NCBI RefSeq assembly: GCF_036850765.1
Contig: NC_089493.1
Span: 130,392,239 to 130,456,238 of the forward strand
Reading direction: 5' to 3'
DNA length: 64,000 bases
DNA from: Saccopteryx bilineata
Taxonomy: Eukaryota > Chordata > Mammalia > Chiroptera > Emballonuridae
In this document: piece after piece, positions 41,690 through 54,250 of the stretch
Position numbering within the stretch: the stretch's first letter is position 1
How the letters are laid out: every line of letters starts with the position of its first letter
Made by a program: the position numbers and the translations under genes
The notes under the pieces: model-generated
What the model saw: only the letters and a program-made list of their open reading frames with translations
Database searches by the model: none
What the model was told of the DNA's origin: nothing

Positions 41690-42572
41690 CTTCAACAGGG
41701 CCTATGCTGGGCCAGGGCAGAAAGTGGAGCTAGGGAGTGAGTGCCTCCTATAGGCAGGCCTGCTGCCCTCGCACCAGCGCCTGCTGTGAGCCTCCCTTAC
41801 CTGCAAGGTCTGTTTGCCTGGAAAGCCAGCACCATGGTCTGCACCCTCAGGGTAGGACACCAGGAAGGTCCATCCTTGAGCCTGAAGTCCTCCCTCCTTC
41901 ATATTTCCCACCTGAGCATCTGCACTGCCCTGGAGGCAGATAGGCAGGAGGTGGGGTAGGGCACTAGGCCTCTTCCTCCTAGCAGCCATACTCTCTTATT
42001 CTCCTTACCCCAGAGGAGGGAGAACTGTCCCTAAATGCCAAACTGGAAGGCTTACTAGACACTCACTACAATGGTAGTCTTCCAAGTCCACAAACTTTTT
42101 TCCAGTAGCAGGATTAACTGTTCAAAGGAAACCTCGCCACTTTGTCCCTCTCCAAAAAAAGACATACACACCAAAAAACTGTCAGGCTCTGCTTGGGGTA
42201 CTGGGGCCACGTTCCTGTGCTGTCTCACTGTGCTCTGCAGGGATGGGAGTGGCCCTTCTCCCCACCACTTTGTGCTTTCCGGTCCTGTGCCCCTCTGCCG
42301 GCTGGGAGCCTCCTTCCAAGCGCTCAGGCTGGACCTCCACTCTCTCGCTGAGCGCTGGAGCCGTCAGAGTGCAGTCTGGGCCGCCCCCTCGTGGCCACTC
42401 GGAGAAGCACATCAGAGAAGCATTCAGAGAAGCACCATCACAGCAGCCCGTGGGACCCCATTCCAAATCGACAGTTAAAGGAAAAGTGATTTTACTCGCA
42501 AATGCAGCTTCAAGACAAGTCTTCAGTCCTTCCTACTCAGAAACATTGGAGAATCCACGAAGAATTGCCAAA
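41690..42572. other. unique sequence
   Basis: No repeat or conserved exon recognised. A modest CG-richer patch with 'GGGCCGCCCCCTCGTGGCCA' occurs at 42380-42402 and could be a CTCF-type site (CCCCCTCGTGG core). Confidence 0.4.
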
Positions 42573-42898
42573 GGCTTGACCAGGCGGTGGTGCAGTGGAT
42601 AGAGTGTCAGACTGGGATGCGGAGGACCCAGGTTTGAGACCCGGAGGTCGCCAGCTTGAGCGCAGGCTCATCTGGTTTGAGCAAGGCTCACCAGCTTGAG
42701 CCCAAGGTCGCTGGCTTGAGCAAGGGGTTACTCAGTCTGCTGAAGGCCCACAGTCAAGGCACACATGAGAAAGCAATCAATGAACAACTAAGGTGTCGCA
42801 ACGAAAAACTGATGATTGATGCTTCTCATCTCTCCATTCCTGTCTGTCTGTCCCTGTCTATCCCTCTCTCTGTCTCTGTAAAAAAAAAAAAAAAAAGA
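42573..42898 (+). mobile_element. SINE type B
   Basis: A full-length plus copy followed by a GAAA/GGAA-rich tail. Confidence 0.95.
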
Positions 42899-42920
42899 AA
42901 GAAAGGAAGGAAGGAATAAG

Positions 42921-43285
42921 GCCCTGGCCGGTTGGCTCAGTGGTAGAGCGTCGGCCTGGCGTGCGGGGAACCCGGGTTCGATTCCCGGCCAGGGCATATA
43001 GGAGAAATGCCCATTTGCTTCTCCACCCCCCTCCTTCCTCTCTGTCTCTCTCTTCCCCTCCTGCAGCCAAGGCTCCATTGGAGCAAAGATGGCCCGGGCG
43101 CTGGGGATGGCTCCTTATCCTCTGCCCCAGGCGCTAGAGTGGCTCTGATTGCGGCAGAGCCCCCTGGTGGGCAGAGCTTCGCCCCTGGTGGGCGTGCCGG
43201 GTGGATCCCTGTCGGGCTCATGCGGGAGTCTGTCTGACTGTCTCTCCCCGTTTCCAGTTTCAGAAAAATACAAAAAAAAAAAAAA
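42921..43285 (+). mobile_element. SINE type A
   Basis: A plus copy close to the consensus with a slightly shortened module array (GCCCCCTGGTGGGC once before the terminal module). Its tail runs into (GAA)n at 43285-43300. Confidence 0.95.
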
Positions 43286-43300
43286 AGAAGAAGAAGAAGA

Positions 43301-45262
43301 ATTGACGAAGGATTCTTCCCATCCTCCACCCTCTGTCTATCATTCCCTGGCCTGGTCATTAGTTGTAGACCCACATGAATAGAAATTTCTGGTCCAATTC
43401 CCTGACAAGAGTCCAACTTCTTTTCTCTCACTTCCAGGGACAGTGAGCTCACTTCCCCTAATGTGGACCCATCCCCTTTTCCGCACTGGAGGCGTAGGGA
43501 GCACTGACCTCCTTGGTCTTTCTCACTGCTCACTCACCTGGAGCAACAGGTGGACACACAGGGTTACAAGTTCACTGACAAGCACAATACAGAGATGCAG
43601 CAGCCAGTTCTACAAGCACATTCACCCCAACCTACCTCTTATAGGGATTCTTAGATATTTTTTGAGGGGGACTCTTACAGTCAAAGGAATTAAGTTCTAG
43701 AATCTTGGTGATGTCTGGAGCCTGCTGCCCCCTTGATTCTGCTGAGAATCGGCCGCCATTCTGAGCACTCACTCTCACCATGTCCTGGTGTTCTGCCCCC
43801 TTCATCTTCACAACCCTCTGCAAGGGAAGTGTGCTCACTCTCACCAGACCAATGGGGACAGGGATGTGTGTGTGTGTGGGGGGGGGTCACTTGCCTAGGA
43901 TGACACTGCTAGGAATCTGCAAAGTTGAGCTTGACCTCAGGCTTGCTGATAACTCCTGCAGCTCAGAGTTCCCTGTATCCACGCAGGACAGCTGGGCCCA
44001 AGCCGGCCTGCTGAGAAGGTGCAGAGCAGATGTAAAGTCAGAAGTTTGTCCCCGGCCTGCCCTCACGCCCTTCCATCCCAGTCCTGCCTCTTGCCTTGGG
44101 GGCGTCCAGGACCATTCCACCAGACCCCCCTCCCATGCATCAGAGCCCAGATGTAAACATTTCCCCAGCTCACAGCCCTTCACATCCAAGCAAACAAGGA
44201 CCTGGGGCCTGGGGCCTCTGAAACTGCCGGCTGAGAACCCCCTCAGGGGGCAGAAGAGAGAGCTCAGGCTCCGGGTAGTGCTGCAGATCACCCTCTGTGG
44301 GCTACAGAGATAAGATCTAGATGTGATGGGTTCCCTGAAGGACGATGACCCAATGACACCAAATGTACAAATACCCAGCACCCAGTCAGCACAGGGCCTT
44401 CCTTCTTGTGCTGACCTTGCTCTTATTAGTCAGGGTGTCACCAGGGGTGTCAGCAGTGCTGAGGCTAGGCCAAATGCCAGGGCCAGCATGGTGCTGGCCT
44501 TGGAATCATAGAGCATGTCAAGGTGAGGAACCCTGGAGCATCCTGGCTGCCAGGTACTGTCCCTTTCCAGCACCTCACCTGGAAAAGCCTTTGCAAAGCC
44601 AGACAAGGGCCACTGGGGTTTCTAGAAAGGTGGCTTACTGCTTATCTGTGAAGGAACAACCAAACCACCATGCTTTACAGAAGTGGCCTTATCTCCTCCC
44701 CCCTCAGCTGCCCTTGTTTTGGTAGTCATCTTCTGGGCCAGCCCAGCGACACTTCCAGTTGGGAAGAGTCAGCTCTGCCTCTGGCCCTACTGGAGCCTGG
44801 AACAGAATCCTCCCCAGGCTAACAGCCAACCTTTTACAGAACAGACACATGCTTACTCTCCTGGCATGGCCCTGGAGCTGCTGACCAGAGAGCTTTGTGA
44901 CTCTGCTCTGCCTTGGCCTCCAGTCCCATTGTTTTCCCTTCCCCCTTGGGATCTGCGCTCTGGCCACCAGGAGGTACTGTTCCCCCTCAGAACTGATGAG
45001 ACCATAGGCTAGCACCTTCTCTAGCACCATAGGAGGGCAGAAAGCATGTCCTCTTTCTGCCCTCCTATGTGCAAAGGGAAGACAATGCCTTTTGTCTCAT
45101 CACTGCTATGAACTCCCACTTTCCACACAGGACCTTACCTCATTTTCCCACCACTGTGATGGAGGTGGGGTCAGGGATCATGGGGCAGAATTATACGTCA
45201 AAAACAACAGAAACAGACCTCTGGCTGCTATATAATCAAAAACTAAAAGTAGCCTGACCAGG
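43301..45262. other. unique sequence with short low-complexity tracts
   Basis: No gene recognised. GT/G-rich tract at 43866-43888. A perfect 17-bp hairpin at 45028-45069 is reported separately. MIR-like words occur near 45110-45180. Confidence 0.45.
45028..45069. repeat. perfect 17-bp inverted repeat with 8-nt loop
   Basis: The left arm CATAGGAGGGCAGAAAG (45028-45044) and the right arm CTTTCTGCCCTCCTATG (45053-45069) are exact reverse complements around the loop CATGTCCT. It is not inside any recognised repeat. Confidence 0.95.
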
Positions 45263-45645
45263 CCCTGGCCGGTTGGCTCAGTGGTAGAGCGTCGGCCTGG
45301 CGTGCAGAAGTCCCGGGTTCGATTCCCGGCCAGGGCACACAGGAGAAGCGCCCATCTGCTTCTCCACCCCTCCCCCTCTCCTTCCTCTCTGTCTCTCTCT
45401 TCCCCTCCCGCAGCCAAGGCTTCACTGGAGCAAAGATGGCCCGGGCGCTGGGGATGGCTCCTCGGCCTCTGCCCCAGGCACTGGAGTGGCTCTGGTCGCA
45501 ACAGAGCAACGCCCCGGAGGGGCAGAGCATCGCCCCCTGGTGGGCAGAGCGTCGCCCCTGGTGGGCGTGCCGGGTGGATCCCAGTTGGGCACATGCGGGA
45601 GTCTGTCTGACTGTCTCTCCCCGTTTCCGGCTTCAGAAAAATACA
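45263..45645 (+). mobile_element. SINE type A inserted in head of a type B
   Basis: The flank AAAAGTAGCCTGACCAGG occurs at 45245-45262 and 45679-45697. The A copy therefore landed in the first ~13 bases of the type B element that continues afterwards. Confidence 0.95.
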
Positions 45646-45685
45646 AAAAAAAAAATAATAATAAAAATAATAATAAAATAAAAGT

Positions 45686-46019
45686 AGCCTGACCAGGTGG
45701 TGGCGCAGTGGATAGAGCGTTGGACTGGGAAGTGGAAGGACGCAGGTTCAAGACCCCGAGGTCGCCAGCTTGAGCGCGGGCTCATCTGGCTTGAGCAGAA
45801 AAAGCTCACCAGCTTGGACCCAGGGTCGCTGGCTCCAGCAAGGGGTTACTTGGTCTGCTGAAGGCATGCGGTCAAGGCACATGTGAGAAAGCAATCAATG
45901 AACGACTAGGAAGTGGCAACGCGCAACGAAAAACTAATGATTGATGCTTCTCATCTCTCCGTTCCTGTCTGTCTGTCCCTGTCTATCCCTCTCTCTGACT
46001 CTCTCTCTCTGTAATAAAA

Positions 46020-46054
<35 letters not shown>

Positions 46055-46055
46055 A
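45686..46055 (+). mobile_element. SINE type B with (AAAT)n tail
   Basis: A full-length plus copy. Its tail expanded into (TAAA)n at 46013-46056. Confidence 0.95.
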
Positions 46056-46068
46056 AGTACTGTTCACA

Positions 46069-46425
46069 GGCCCTGGCCAGTTGTCTCAGTGATAAAGCGC
46101 CAGCCTGGTGTGTGGACGTACTGGGGTTCAATTCCTAGTCAGGGTACACAGAAGAAGTGCCTGTCTCCTTCTCCACCCCTCCCCCTTGATTCTCTCTCTC
46201 TCTCTCTTTCTCTCTCTACCCCTCTTGGAGCGATTGGAGCGAGGATGGCTCCATGACCTTTGCCTCAGGCACAAAAAAATAGCTGCAGTTGCAACAATGA
46301 AGCAGGGGCCACAGATGGCTAGAGCGTTGCCCCATAGTGGGTTGAGGGGGGTGGATTCCAGTTGGGGCTCATATGGGAGTCTGTCTCTGCCTCCCCTCCT
46401 CTCACTAAATTAAAAAAAAAAGTAC
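46069..46425 (+). mobile_element. SINE type A/D, old copy
   Basis: The head GGCCCTGGCCAGTTGTCTCA is intact but the body is diverged. The flank AAAAGTACTG is repeated at 46054 and 46419. Confidence 0.85.
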
Positions 46426-47048
46426 TGCAGTCCCCAAGGAAGATGGCCACAAGGAGACAGCTGAGACTGGGCCTCAGGGGCAGTTTGAACAAAGTTAGTA
46501 CCCTGGCCCGTTGGCCCTCAGCTGCCACTGAAAAGAATCCCCAAGTGTCCCTGGTATTTGTGGCACCACTTCTGCCTGTCACACATCCTTACCCTAGCTG
46601 ACACACTTAGGGAAGCAGACAATTTCTCCCAAGCTTTGGTCCTGTTATCCCAACTTTAGTCCTTCACTCATTCAACCCATGCTAGGTCCACGTAGATGTC
46701 AAGCACCTAGGACCCAGGTTCCCACACTCAGGCACACATGCCTTCCCCCTAAGGCTGCTGCTGCCACCTGGCCACACGGTAGAGCTAGGGGGAGAGGTGG
46801 CAGATGGACCTTTCCACCCATAACTGTCTCTGGCTAGCAGAGGTGACATGGACCTTTAGGAGGCTACCCCTTTGTCAGGAGAATGTCCCTGGAGACCCAG
46901 AGGTAAGGAGTCAGAGTCCAGGAAAACAGGCTGTGGGAAGGACAGTAGGGTGGCAGGAAGGGCCTTCTCCTTGGGGTAGGAGCCCGTTGCTCAAATAAGT
47001 TTGTAAATAATGATATATATGTTTGCTCACTTATAGTTTGCATTGGAT
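46426..47048. other. unique sequence, nothing recognised
   Basis: No exon or repeat recognised. Confidence 0.4.
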
Positions 47049-48015
47049 GTGGGGGGACAGGCTGTAAGCAGGCAGGGTCCTTATAGCCTAAGGCTTAGTT
47101 TTTTTTGTTTTTTTTTTTAAGTTTTTTAATTTGGAAACAGGGAGAGACAGTCAGACAGACTCCCGCATGCGCCCGACCGGGATCCACCCGGCACACCCAC
47201 CAGGGGCGAAGCTCTGCCCATCAGGGGGCGATGCTCTGCCCCTCTGGGGCGTCGCTCTGCCGCGACCAGAGCCACTCTAGCACCTGGGGCAGAGGCCAAG
47301 GAGCCATCCCCAGCGCCCAGGCCATCTTTGCTCCAACAGAGCCTTGGCTGCAGGAGGGGAAGAGAGAGACAGAGAGGAAGGGGGGGGGGGTGGAGAGGCA
47401 AATGGGCGCCTCTCCTATGTGCCCTGGCCGGGAATCGAACCCGGGTCCCCCACACGCCAGGCCGACGCTCTACCGCTGAGCCAATCGGCCAGGGCCAAGG
47501 CTTAGTTTTAAGACTAAGCCTTTCCCACCCTTTTTGATGTGGAGTGGTGCACTCTCATGAGGAATCCCATTATGCCTCAGATAAGTGACTGTATCAGAGA
47601 CTTCCTTGTTTGTATATTGGATTAAAGGTTTGATTTCTATACTATAAAGTGGGGCAGACCAGGAGCTTGCTCTCTCTCGGTTCCTGAGATTAGCATTAGA
47701 GGAGAGAGCAGAGAAAGGCCACGTGGAGGAGGCCAGGAGAAGCAGCCAAGATGGTGGAGTGCTGAGGGAGAAGCCAGTTTGTGTAGAAAGGAGATGGGAA
47801 ACAGAGGTGAATAAGGCTGGTGAGCTAGAAACCTTTGATTCTAGGAAACTCGGATAAGTCAGTGGCTTTGGGAGCCCTGAATGGAAAGGGAAGTGTCTTC
47901 CCACTGTGTGTATTGCTTGCCCGCCGGGTGCAAGCTAGGATAAAGATAATGGCCCACCAGTTCTTGGCTCCATTGTTTCATTACCATCTGTCCGAATCTA
48001 ATGTAAACCTGCATG
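47049..48015 (+). mobile_element. possible solo LTR with nested SINE
   Basis: The block starts TGTGGGGGGACAGGCTG. It contains a TATA-like TATACTATAAAGTGGGGC (47638-47655) and ends with a TCCATTGTTTCATTACCATC / AATCTAATGTAAACCTGCA stretch typical of an LTR U5. A clean terminal duplication was not found, and no viral gene is present. The call rests on overall LTR-like organisation and is tentative. Confidence 0.35.
47110..47496 (-). mobile_element. SINE type A, minus
   Basis: A full-length minus copy with the duplication AAGGCTTAGTTTT at 47091-47103 and 47497-47509. Confidence 0.95.
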
Positions 48016-50660
48016 GGCCAGGCGGCTGTGATGGCAGCTGTGGCTACTGGCTTTATAGAGCCCTAATACCTGTGGCACGGGTGACAGCAGAGACCCCAAA
48101 GAGAACTCAGTCACTGACTTATTCACTCAGCACACATTCACTGCAACGGGTTCGGGGACACTCGTCCCTGTCCTCAGAGGGCTTCCCCCACCAAGACACC
48201 ACTGCTTAGAACTAAACTCTGAGGGCCTATACAACCAAAGAGAGGAAATACATCCTCCTCCCCCACCCTCAGTCCCTGGAGCCCACTGAAGATGGGCCCT
48301 CCAGCCCCATACCTGGTCACAGGTGACTTCTGGAATTTCCTCTGGCTCAGGGAGGGTCCCTTCCTAACCAGCTCCACCCTACACCAGACCATGGGAGAGG
48401 ACTTTTGAAGGCTGCCCTGATCTCTGACAAGGACAAAGGTTGGCACGTGGCTTATTCATGGGTACACTTGACAAAGGATTTGCATGGGATTTGCAAACGG
48501 TTGGCCTGAGGCTCAAGCCAGGAAACCCTCCTGTTCCTGTGCCTGTTCTTCCTTCCCCTACCCTGGGCCACGCTTCCAGCCTTCGCACTACAGAGAACCT
48601 GAAACTCTGGGACCCTTTACTTGCCTTCCCCCAAAACGGTTCCCATGAAGGAGCCAGAACACATCTTTTGGGGTTTTCAACCCACAAGGCAGAGCCTGGG
48701 GAACTTCTGGATGGGTTGGTCCAGCTCAGAGATGACACCTAGCAGGTCAAGGTCTCTGAACAGATCTGAGGGGGGCGCCTCAACCTATAAGAGGTTTTGC
48801 AAACACAGGGCTCCAAGTAAAAACCAAGGGAGCTTCTGTGCCTGCCCAATCCCAGCAGCTCGGGGCCCTGGAAAGCAGTGAACCTGTCTTTCATATTTGG
48901 TGAATGGATGAGGGAAAGAGGGCTTCAATTCCACCAGCAGCTATCGTGAAACTGTAGGCTCAGGAACAACCAAAAGCCTCAGGAAGCTGGACTTGAACGC
49001 TCAGAGGACAGCAGGGGAGAGCCAGGACTACACCACCTGTTTCAGAAGTCAGGGAAAAAATTCATCTCATTGCCAGTGAGTGAAAGTGTCCCTTGTGGCC
49101 AAGCAGTGTGCAGGCGACTCCCCAGCTCACCCAGTTCAGCACTAGTGAGATGAGTTGCTCCCTCCCATTTTAGAGATGAGGAAAACCAAGGCTCAGAAAG
49201 GCCATGTGACTTTTGCTTAGGGTCACAAAGCTGGGTGAGGGGGAGGCCAGGACTCTAACCCTGAGTGAATGCTCTCCATGAGGCAGGTGCAGCTACTAGA
49301 CTTGATGCAGCCCATGGAAGCCTGCTCCCCTGCAGATCAGAAAGGGAGGCTGGGGAAACCAGGCCTGCCCTTCCCCCTATCCAATGGTTCCCTATGTTGT
49401 CTCTTGGTTTCTGACCTTCCCTAGGGATGCTCAGGCCCAGGCATTGGTCCAGTCCCCTTGGCCACCTTCCCTAAGCCCCCCCCCCTCCTGCTCTGTGCAC
49501 TGCTTCTGCCCCTTGACCCACCTCCACAGTTCAGTGAGACTCTGCAGCAGGGAAGTGGCATTCGCACCAGGCCTGAGAGACCTCAAAGCCCATGCCCTTT
49601 TGGCTTGGTCTCCCTGCCTCCAGGTGTCCTCAGATCTATTTCCTGTGGGTGCCACCACTACGCCTGTTTCCCAGTGATTGCCCCTTCACCTTCCAAAGTC
49701 TTTTTCTGGAGGAGGCTCACTCCCCAAAGGCTCAGCAGAGTTCCCCAATGGGGACAGTGATGACTTGCTGAAGGATGGCTCCCAAAGCAGGAGGGCTGGG
49801 CTGGCATGCAGGGCACCCCAGGTGCTGTCAGCTGGGGCGGCTGCTCACAGCCAGCTCAGCCTGGGCACCTGCTTTGCAGGAAGTTGAGGGGACTTTGCTG
49901 GAAATCTGCTTTTAATCTTGGCTTCCTGTTTTCTGCCCTGGGGGACGCCCAGACGGGACTGGGTTTCAAACTATTTCACACCAGCTTCTCTAAACTGTCA
50001 TCTCAAAGCAAAGAGGCTGGGGGAGGGGAGGTAGTAGGGTGGAGAGAGGAGAGGCCCTTCCCTTCCCAGGAGATCCTAGGAGCAGAGTGCAGCCCACACA
50101 TAAAGGTGCTTGAGGTCTGGACCTCTGGCCATCAATGATCAACCCAACTTTGCATCAAGCTAGCCCAGTTGGGTCCTATAATCAAAATGCAGCCCCTACA
50201 AAAAAAAATTCAGCCCAAAGTCCTGAGCTCCACTCCTGCATCCAGGGGTCTCCAGCCTCTCGGTTTTCCTTTTAGGGCAGACAGGTAGCCCAGCCTCGGA
50301 AAGGGAGTGCTTGAGCCTGCCTCTTTGGGAGGGGACTCCTCTTAAATTTCCTCCCAAATCCTAAAACCCAAGGCCTCTATTTTAACGATTTCCTTTCCTA
50401 AGGTCCACTGCCTGGGGCAGCTGGTGCTCCAGGCTTTGGAAGTCCTCAGCTCTAAACCCTAGTCCTAGGAGTGGACTCTGGGAAAGTTCTTTCTATTCTG
50501 AGCCTCCCATCTCAGCAAAGAGCACCACACTTTCTCCTGGGCTCCAGCCACACCTGAGGACCAGGCCCACTCCTGTGGGCTCACTCCCCACACACAGCCC
50601 CTCCTCTGAGAGCAGTCACATGGCTCTCCTTTGTCCACCAGAGCCTACTCCTGTTACCAC
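48016..50660. other. unique sequence with one MIR relic
   Basis: A MIR-like core with 'TTTTAGAGATGAGGAAAACC' and 'TGACTTTTGCTTAGGGTCAC' lies at about 49070-49260. No recognised exon in this 2.6 kb. In the inferred synteny it is the upstream flank of CSK. Confidence 0.45.
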
Positions 50661-51470
50661 ACGTGGGGTCATACAAAGCATCCTCGATGGCCTCTTGACC
50701 TTCACTGAGTCGTGTCATTTTCCAGCTTAAAATCCTTCCATGGCTCTGCAGTGTTCATATAATAAAACCCAAACTCATGTAATAAAATCCCTGGTCCAAA
50801 GCAGAATCTGACCCTTCTCCCGCCTCACCCCACCCTCCTGTTTTCTGGCCTTGTCATCCTGGTATTCCAACTGTCCCTCAAGCAGCTAAGCCCTCGGTGC
50901 CTGTCTCATGAGTCTGTGGTCCTCCATCAAGCCCTCGTCACTTTATCCCACCATGTCGAACTGCCCTGTTTATTTCATTATTTTTGCTTTCTCTCTCTCT
51001 CTCTCTTTTTTATTGAGAGGCAAGGAGGCAGACAGAAAAACTCCCACATGCACCTCAACCAGGATCCACCCTGCAAGCCCCCTATGGGGCAATACTCTGC
51101 CCATCTGGGGCCAATGCTCTGTTGCTTGGGCAACCAAGCTATTTTAGCACCTGAAGCGAGGCCATGGAGCCATCCTCAGCGCCAGGGACAACTTGCTGGA
51201 ACCATTCAAGCCATGGCTGCAGGAGATGAAGAGACAGAGAGAGAGAGAAAGGGAAGGGGAAGGGAAAGGGGAGGGGTAGGAGAGCAGATGGTCACTTCTG
51301 TGTGCCCTGACAGGGAATCGAACCTGGGACTTTCACATGCCCTGTTTATTGATGTCTCCTTTTCAGCAAGACCCATGCTCAGTCCTGGCTCACTTCTTTA
51401 TCTCCAGCTTCCAGAACAGTGCCTGGCACTTAGTAGGTGCCCCATATTTATTGAATGAGCAAATGAATAG
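50661..51470 (-). mobile_element. L2 3'-end relic split by a SINE
   Basis: 'CAGCTTAAAATCCTTCCATG' and the final 'CAGTGCCTGGCACTTAGTAG' then 'TATTTATTGAATGAGC' are L2 3' words. A type D SINE (50998-51332) with the duplication CATGCCCTGTTTATT-like flanks (50959 and 51336) interrupts them. Confidence 0.6.
50998..51332 (-). mobile_element. SINE type D, minus
   Basis: A minus copy with body words GGGATTCCTG-type diverged and a GA-rich centre at 51230-51285. The head complement ends near 51332. The flank CCCTGTTTATT is repeated on both sides. Confidence 0.8.
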
Positions 51471-52127
51471 GGAAATTGGAAGTTAATTGCTCTTCCACTG
51501 GAGGATAGTTCCATGGGGCAGATCCCTTTACTGATTTGTATCCTGTGCCAGGGGGTTCAGGGAAGTTAAAAAATTTTATTTCACTCTACTGTGAAGAGGC
51601 AGAGCTGGGATTCAAATGCAAGTCCATTTGACTCCAAAGTTTACCCTCTGGGCCACATAAACCCAGGGTGGGTGGAAAGTCAAATATATTTGAGGTTAAG
51701 GGCAGATGATGGGTTGGTAACAAAATTGGGACAGGGATTAGAGCATTTCCCCCCAAACCCCCACAGTCCTTTCCTGGCTGATTCAGCCAGGGTGAGAGAG
51801 AGATTGACATCTCCCTTCAGAAGCCTTTGCAGAACTGCTGAAATGCTCTCATTTAGGCTAAGAGGTGTCCTCCTCAGCCCCTACTTTATCACTCCATCTT
51901 GACCTCAGAGGAAAGAAAGGGAAACCAAATGCACTTGAGCATCCTCCCCCCCCACTCGCCCCAGGCTATTACCTTGCTGAATCTGCACCATCTCTCATGA
52001 GAGAGGTGCATTTTGAACAGGACCTTACGGAAGAGGAAACCAAGCTCAGAAACCTTAAGTAACTAACCGAAGGTCACACAGCCAGTAAACGGCCCAGCTG
52101 AGATTTAACTTTAAAATTCAAACCCCT
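51471..52127. other. unique sequence with MIR relics
   Basis: MIR-like word sets occur at about 51560-51660 and 52010-52110 (AAGGTCACACAGCCAGTAAA). No exon recognised. Confidence 0.5.
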
Positions 52128-52433
52128 GGGCCCTGGTGAGTTGGCTCAGTGGATAGTGTTGGCCTGGCATATGGACGTCCTCAGTTAGATTCCCAGTCAG
52201 GGCACACAGGAGAAGTGATCATCTGCTTCACTTTCCTTCCCTCTACCTTTCTCTCCTTCTTCCTCTCTAGCAGCCAGTGGGTCAGTTCGTTCCAGCATTG
52301 ACTCAAGGCGCTGAGGATAGCTTGGTTGATTCGAGCATCAGCCCTAGACAGGGGTTGCTTGATGGATCCTGGTTGGGGCACATGTGGGAGTCTGTCTTAC
52401 TATCTAACCTCCTCACACTTAAAAAAAAAAAAT
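52128..52433 (+). mobile_element. SINE type D
   Basis: A plus copy: GGGCCCTGGTGAGTTGGCTC, then CAGCCAGTGGGTCAGTTCGT. Confidence 0.9.
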
Positions 52434-52440
52434 TGAACCC

Positions 52441-52620
52441 CAGGCCCTGGCCAGGTGCTCAGTTGGTTGGAGCATTGTCCTCATACACCAAGATTGTAGG
52501 TTTGATCCCTGGTTAGGGCACATCCAAGAGTCAACCAATGAAAGCATAAATAAGTGGAACAACAAATTGATATCTCTCTCTTTCTCTCTAAAATTAATCA
52601 ATAAAAATTTTTTTTTAAGA
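52441..52620 (+). mobile_element. short SINE type E
   Basis: A plus copy: GGCCCTGGCCAGGTGCTCAG, then 'GCATAAATAAGTGGAACAAC' and a CT-rich tail. Confidence 0.9.
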
Positions 52621-52939
52621 TTTAAACCCCAAATTCATGCTTTTCTCCACTATACCCACTATAGCTATCGCTGAGGTTTACTGGCTATCTCCTCAAAGGG
52701 CAGGGATATGACTACTACTTTTATCCTTGAAGGGCTGGCCCCTTACTGGGGAGCTGGCCCAGGGGTATTTTGGGTCAAAGGGCCAACCTGTGGTTTGTAG
52801 GGAGGCACACCTAACTCCTGCTCCTGGCATGTAAGACCACACAACGTGCAGCCACACTGACCCTCAGCTCACTCTCTCACAGGACCCTTTACTGTTCACC
52901 TCATTTCCCAAACCCTATACTAATTTTGAATTTCTTTTT

Positions 52940-53325
52940 TTTTTTTTTTTTTTTTTTCCCTGTATTTTTCTGAAGCCGGAAACGGGGAGAGACAGTCAGA
53001 CAGACTCCCGCATGCGCCCGACCGGGATCCACCCGGCACGCCCACCAGGGGCGATGCTCTGCCCACCAGGGGGCGATGCTCTGCCCCTCCAGGGCTTCGC
53101 TCTGTCGCGACCAGAGTCACTCTAGCGCCTGGGGCAGAGGCCAAGGAGCCATCCCCAGCGCCCAGGCCATCTTTGCTCCAGTGGAGCCTCAGCTGCGGGA
53201 GGGGAAGAGAGAGACAAAGAGGAAGGAGAGAGGGAGGGGTGGAGAGGCAGATGGGCGCCTCTCCTGTGTGCCCTGGCCGGGAATCGAACCCGGGACTTCT
53301 GCACGCCAGGCCGACACTCTACCAC
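52940..53325 (-). mobile_element. SINE type A, minus
   Basis: A full-length minus copy. The duplication CTAATTTTGAATTTC lies at 52919-52933 and 53326-53340. Confidence 0.95.
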
Positions 53326-54250
53326 TCTAATTTTGAATTTCAAGACTTTATCAGTACACCGCATTTGCCCCACTAGAGAATGTCCCTCCTCTCAGCCCAC
53401 CCAATTCTGACCCTTCCTTCAAGGTCCTATCCCTAGGAAGTGCCTTGACACCTCCTACCTACACAGGTCTCTGGTCTCTGCCCCCTACCCTCACCCCTAA
53501 ACAGCCCCACACCTACACCCTGCTCCTGTATCTCCAATTAGATTGCCTCCCTGCTCCTTGCTAATAATGATTTAAAATACCAGGTGATATTGAGGGCTGA
53601 CCATGCGCCAGCTGCAGCACACAAAGCATTGTAAATGTATGTACTCATTTCCTGCCCCACATAACCTGAAAAAGTTGGCACTATTATTTCCCCCCCATCT
53701 TACCAAATGGGGGAGTCTAACATAGAGAGAAGTTAAGTAACTTCCCAAAGTCACACAGCTATCAACAACTTCTTCATTGCCCCAGGCTGAAAACAAAGTC
53801 TACGGAAGTCCCCACACGGCTCTTTGGCTGTCTCCATTCTCTATGGCTTTCAGGGGACCCCATGTTCCACCACTGTCCTGGGCCCACGCTGCAAACCGCA
53901 GCTATACTGAGCTGTTTACAGCTTCCAAAGCCACCAAGCTCTCTTGGTCTCTCCCTGCCTTTGTCCACACCATGCCACCAACACCTCTGCATGGAGTCCC
54001 AGCTCTATGAAATCTCCCTCCCCCTTTTTTTCTGCTTTCTTGTGGACCTGATACTCCACCTCCTCAGTACTATCCATTATTTCTCTGTGCTTGTCTGCTA
54101 GGCCATCCCGTCTTATTACTGAGATCTTCCTGACTGTCGTGAAGGGGTCCCACTGGTAGGCTCCATAGCGGGCTGTCACATCGCCAGCTCCATTGAATGT
54201 CTGGAAAGGTAAGAGTGAATGCTAACTGCTGCGACGGAGGCTCCCTCTGC
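53326..54250. other. unique sequence with inverted MIR
   Basis: An inverted MIR-like stretch at about 53570-53765 includes 'CCAAAGTCACACAGCT' and 'TTGGCACTATTATTTC'. The remainder is unique and leads into the CpG island. A GAAAG|GTAAGAG donor-like word sits at 54207-54215, but no exon can be defined. Confidence 0.45.
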
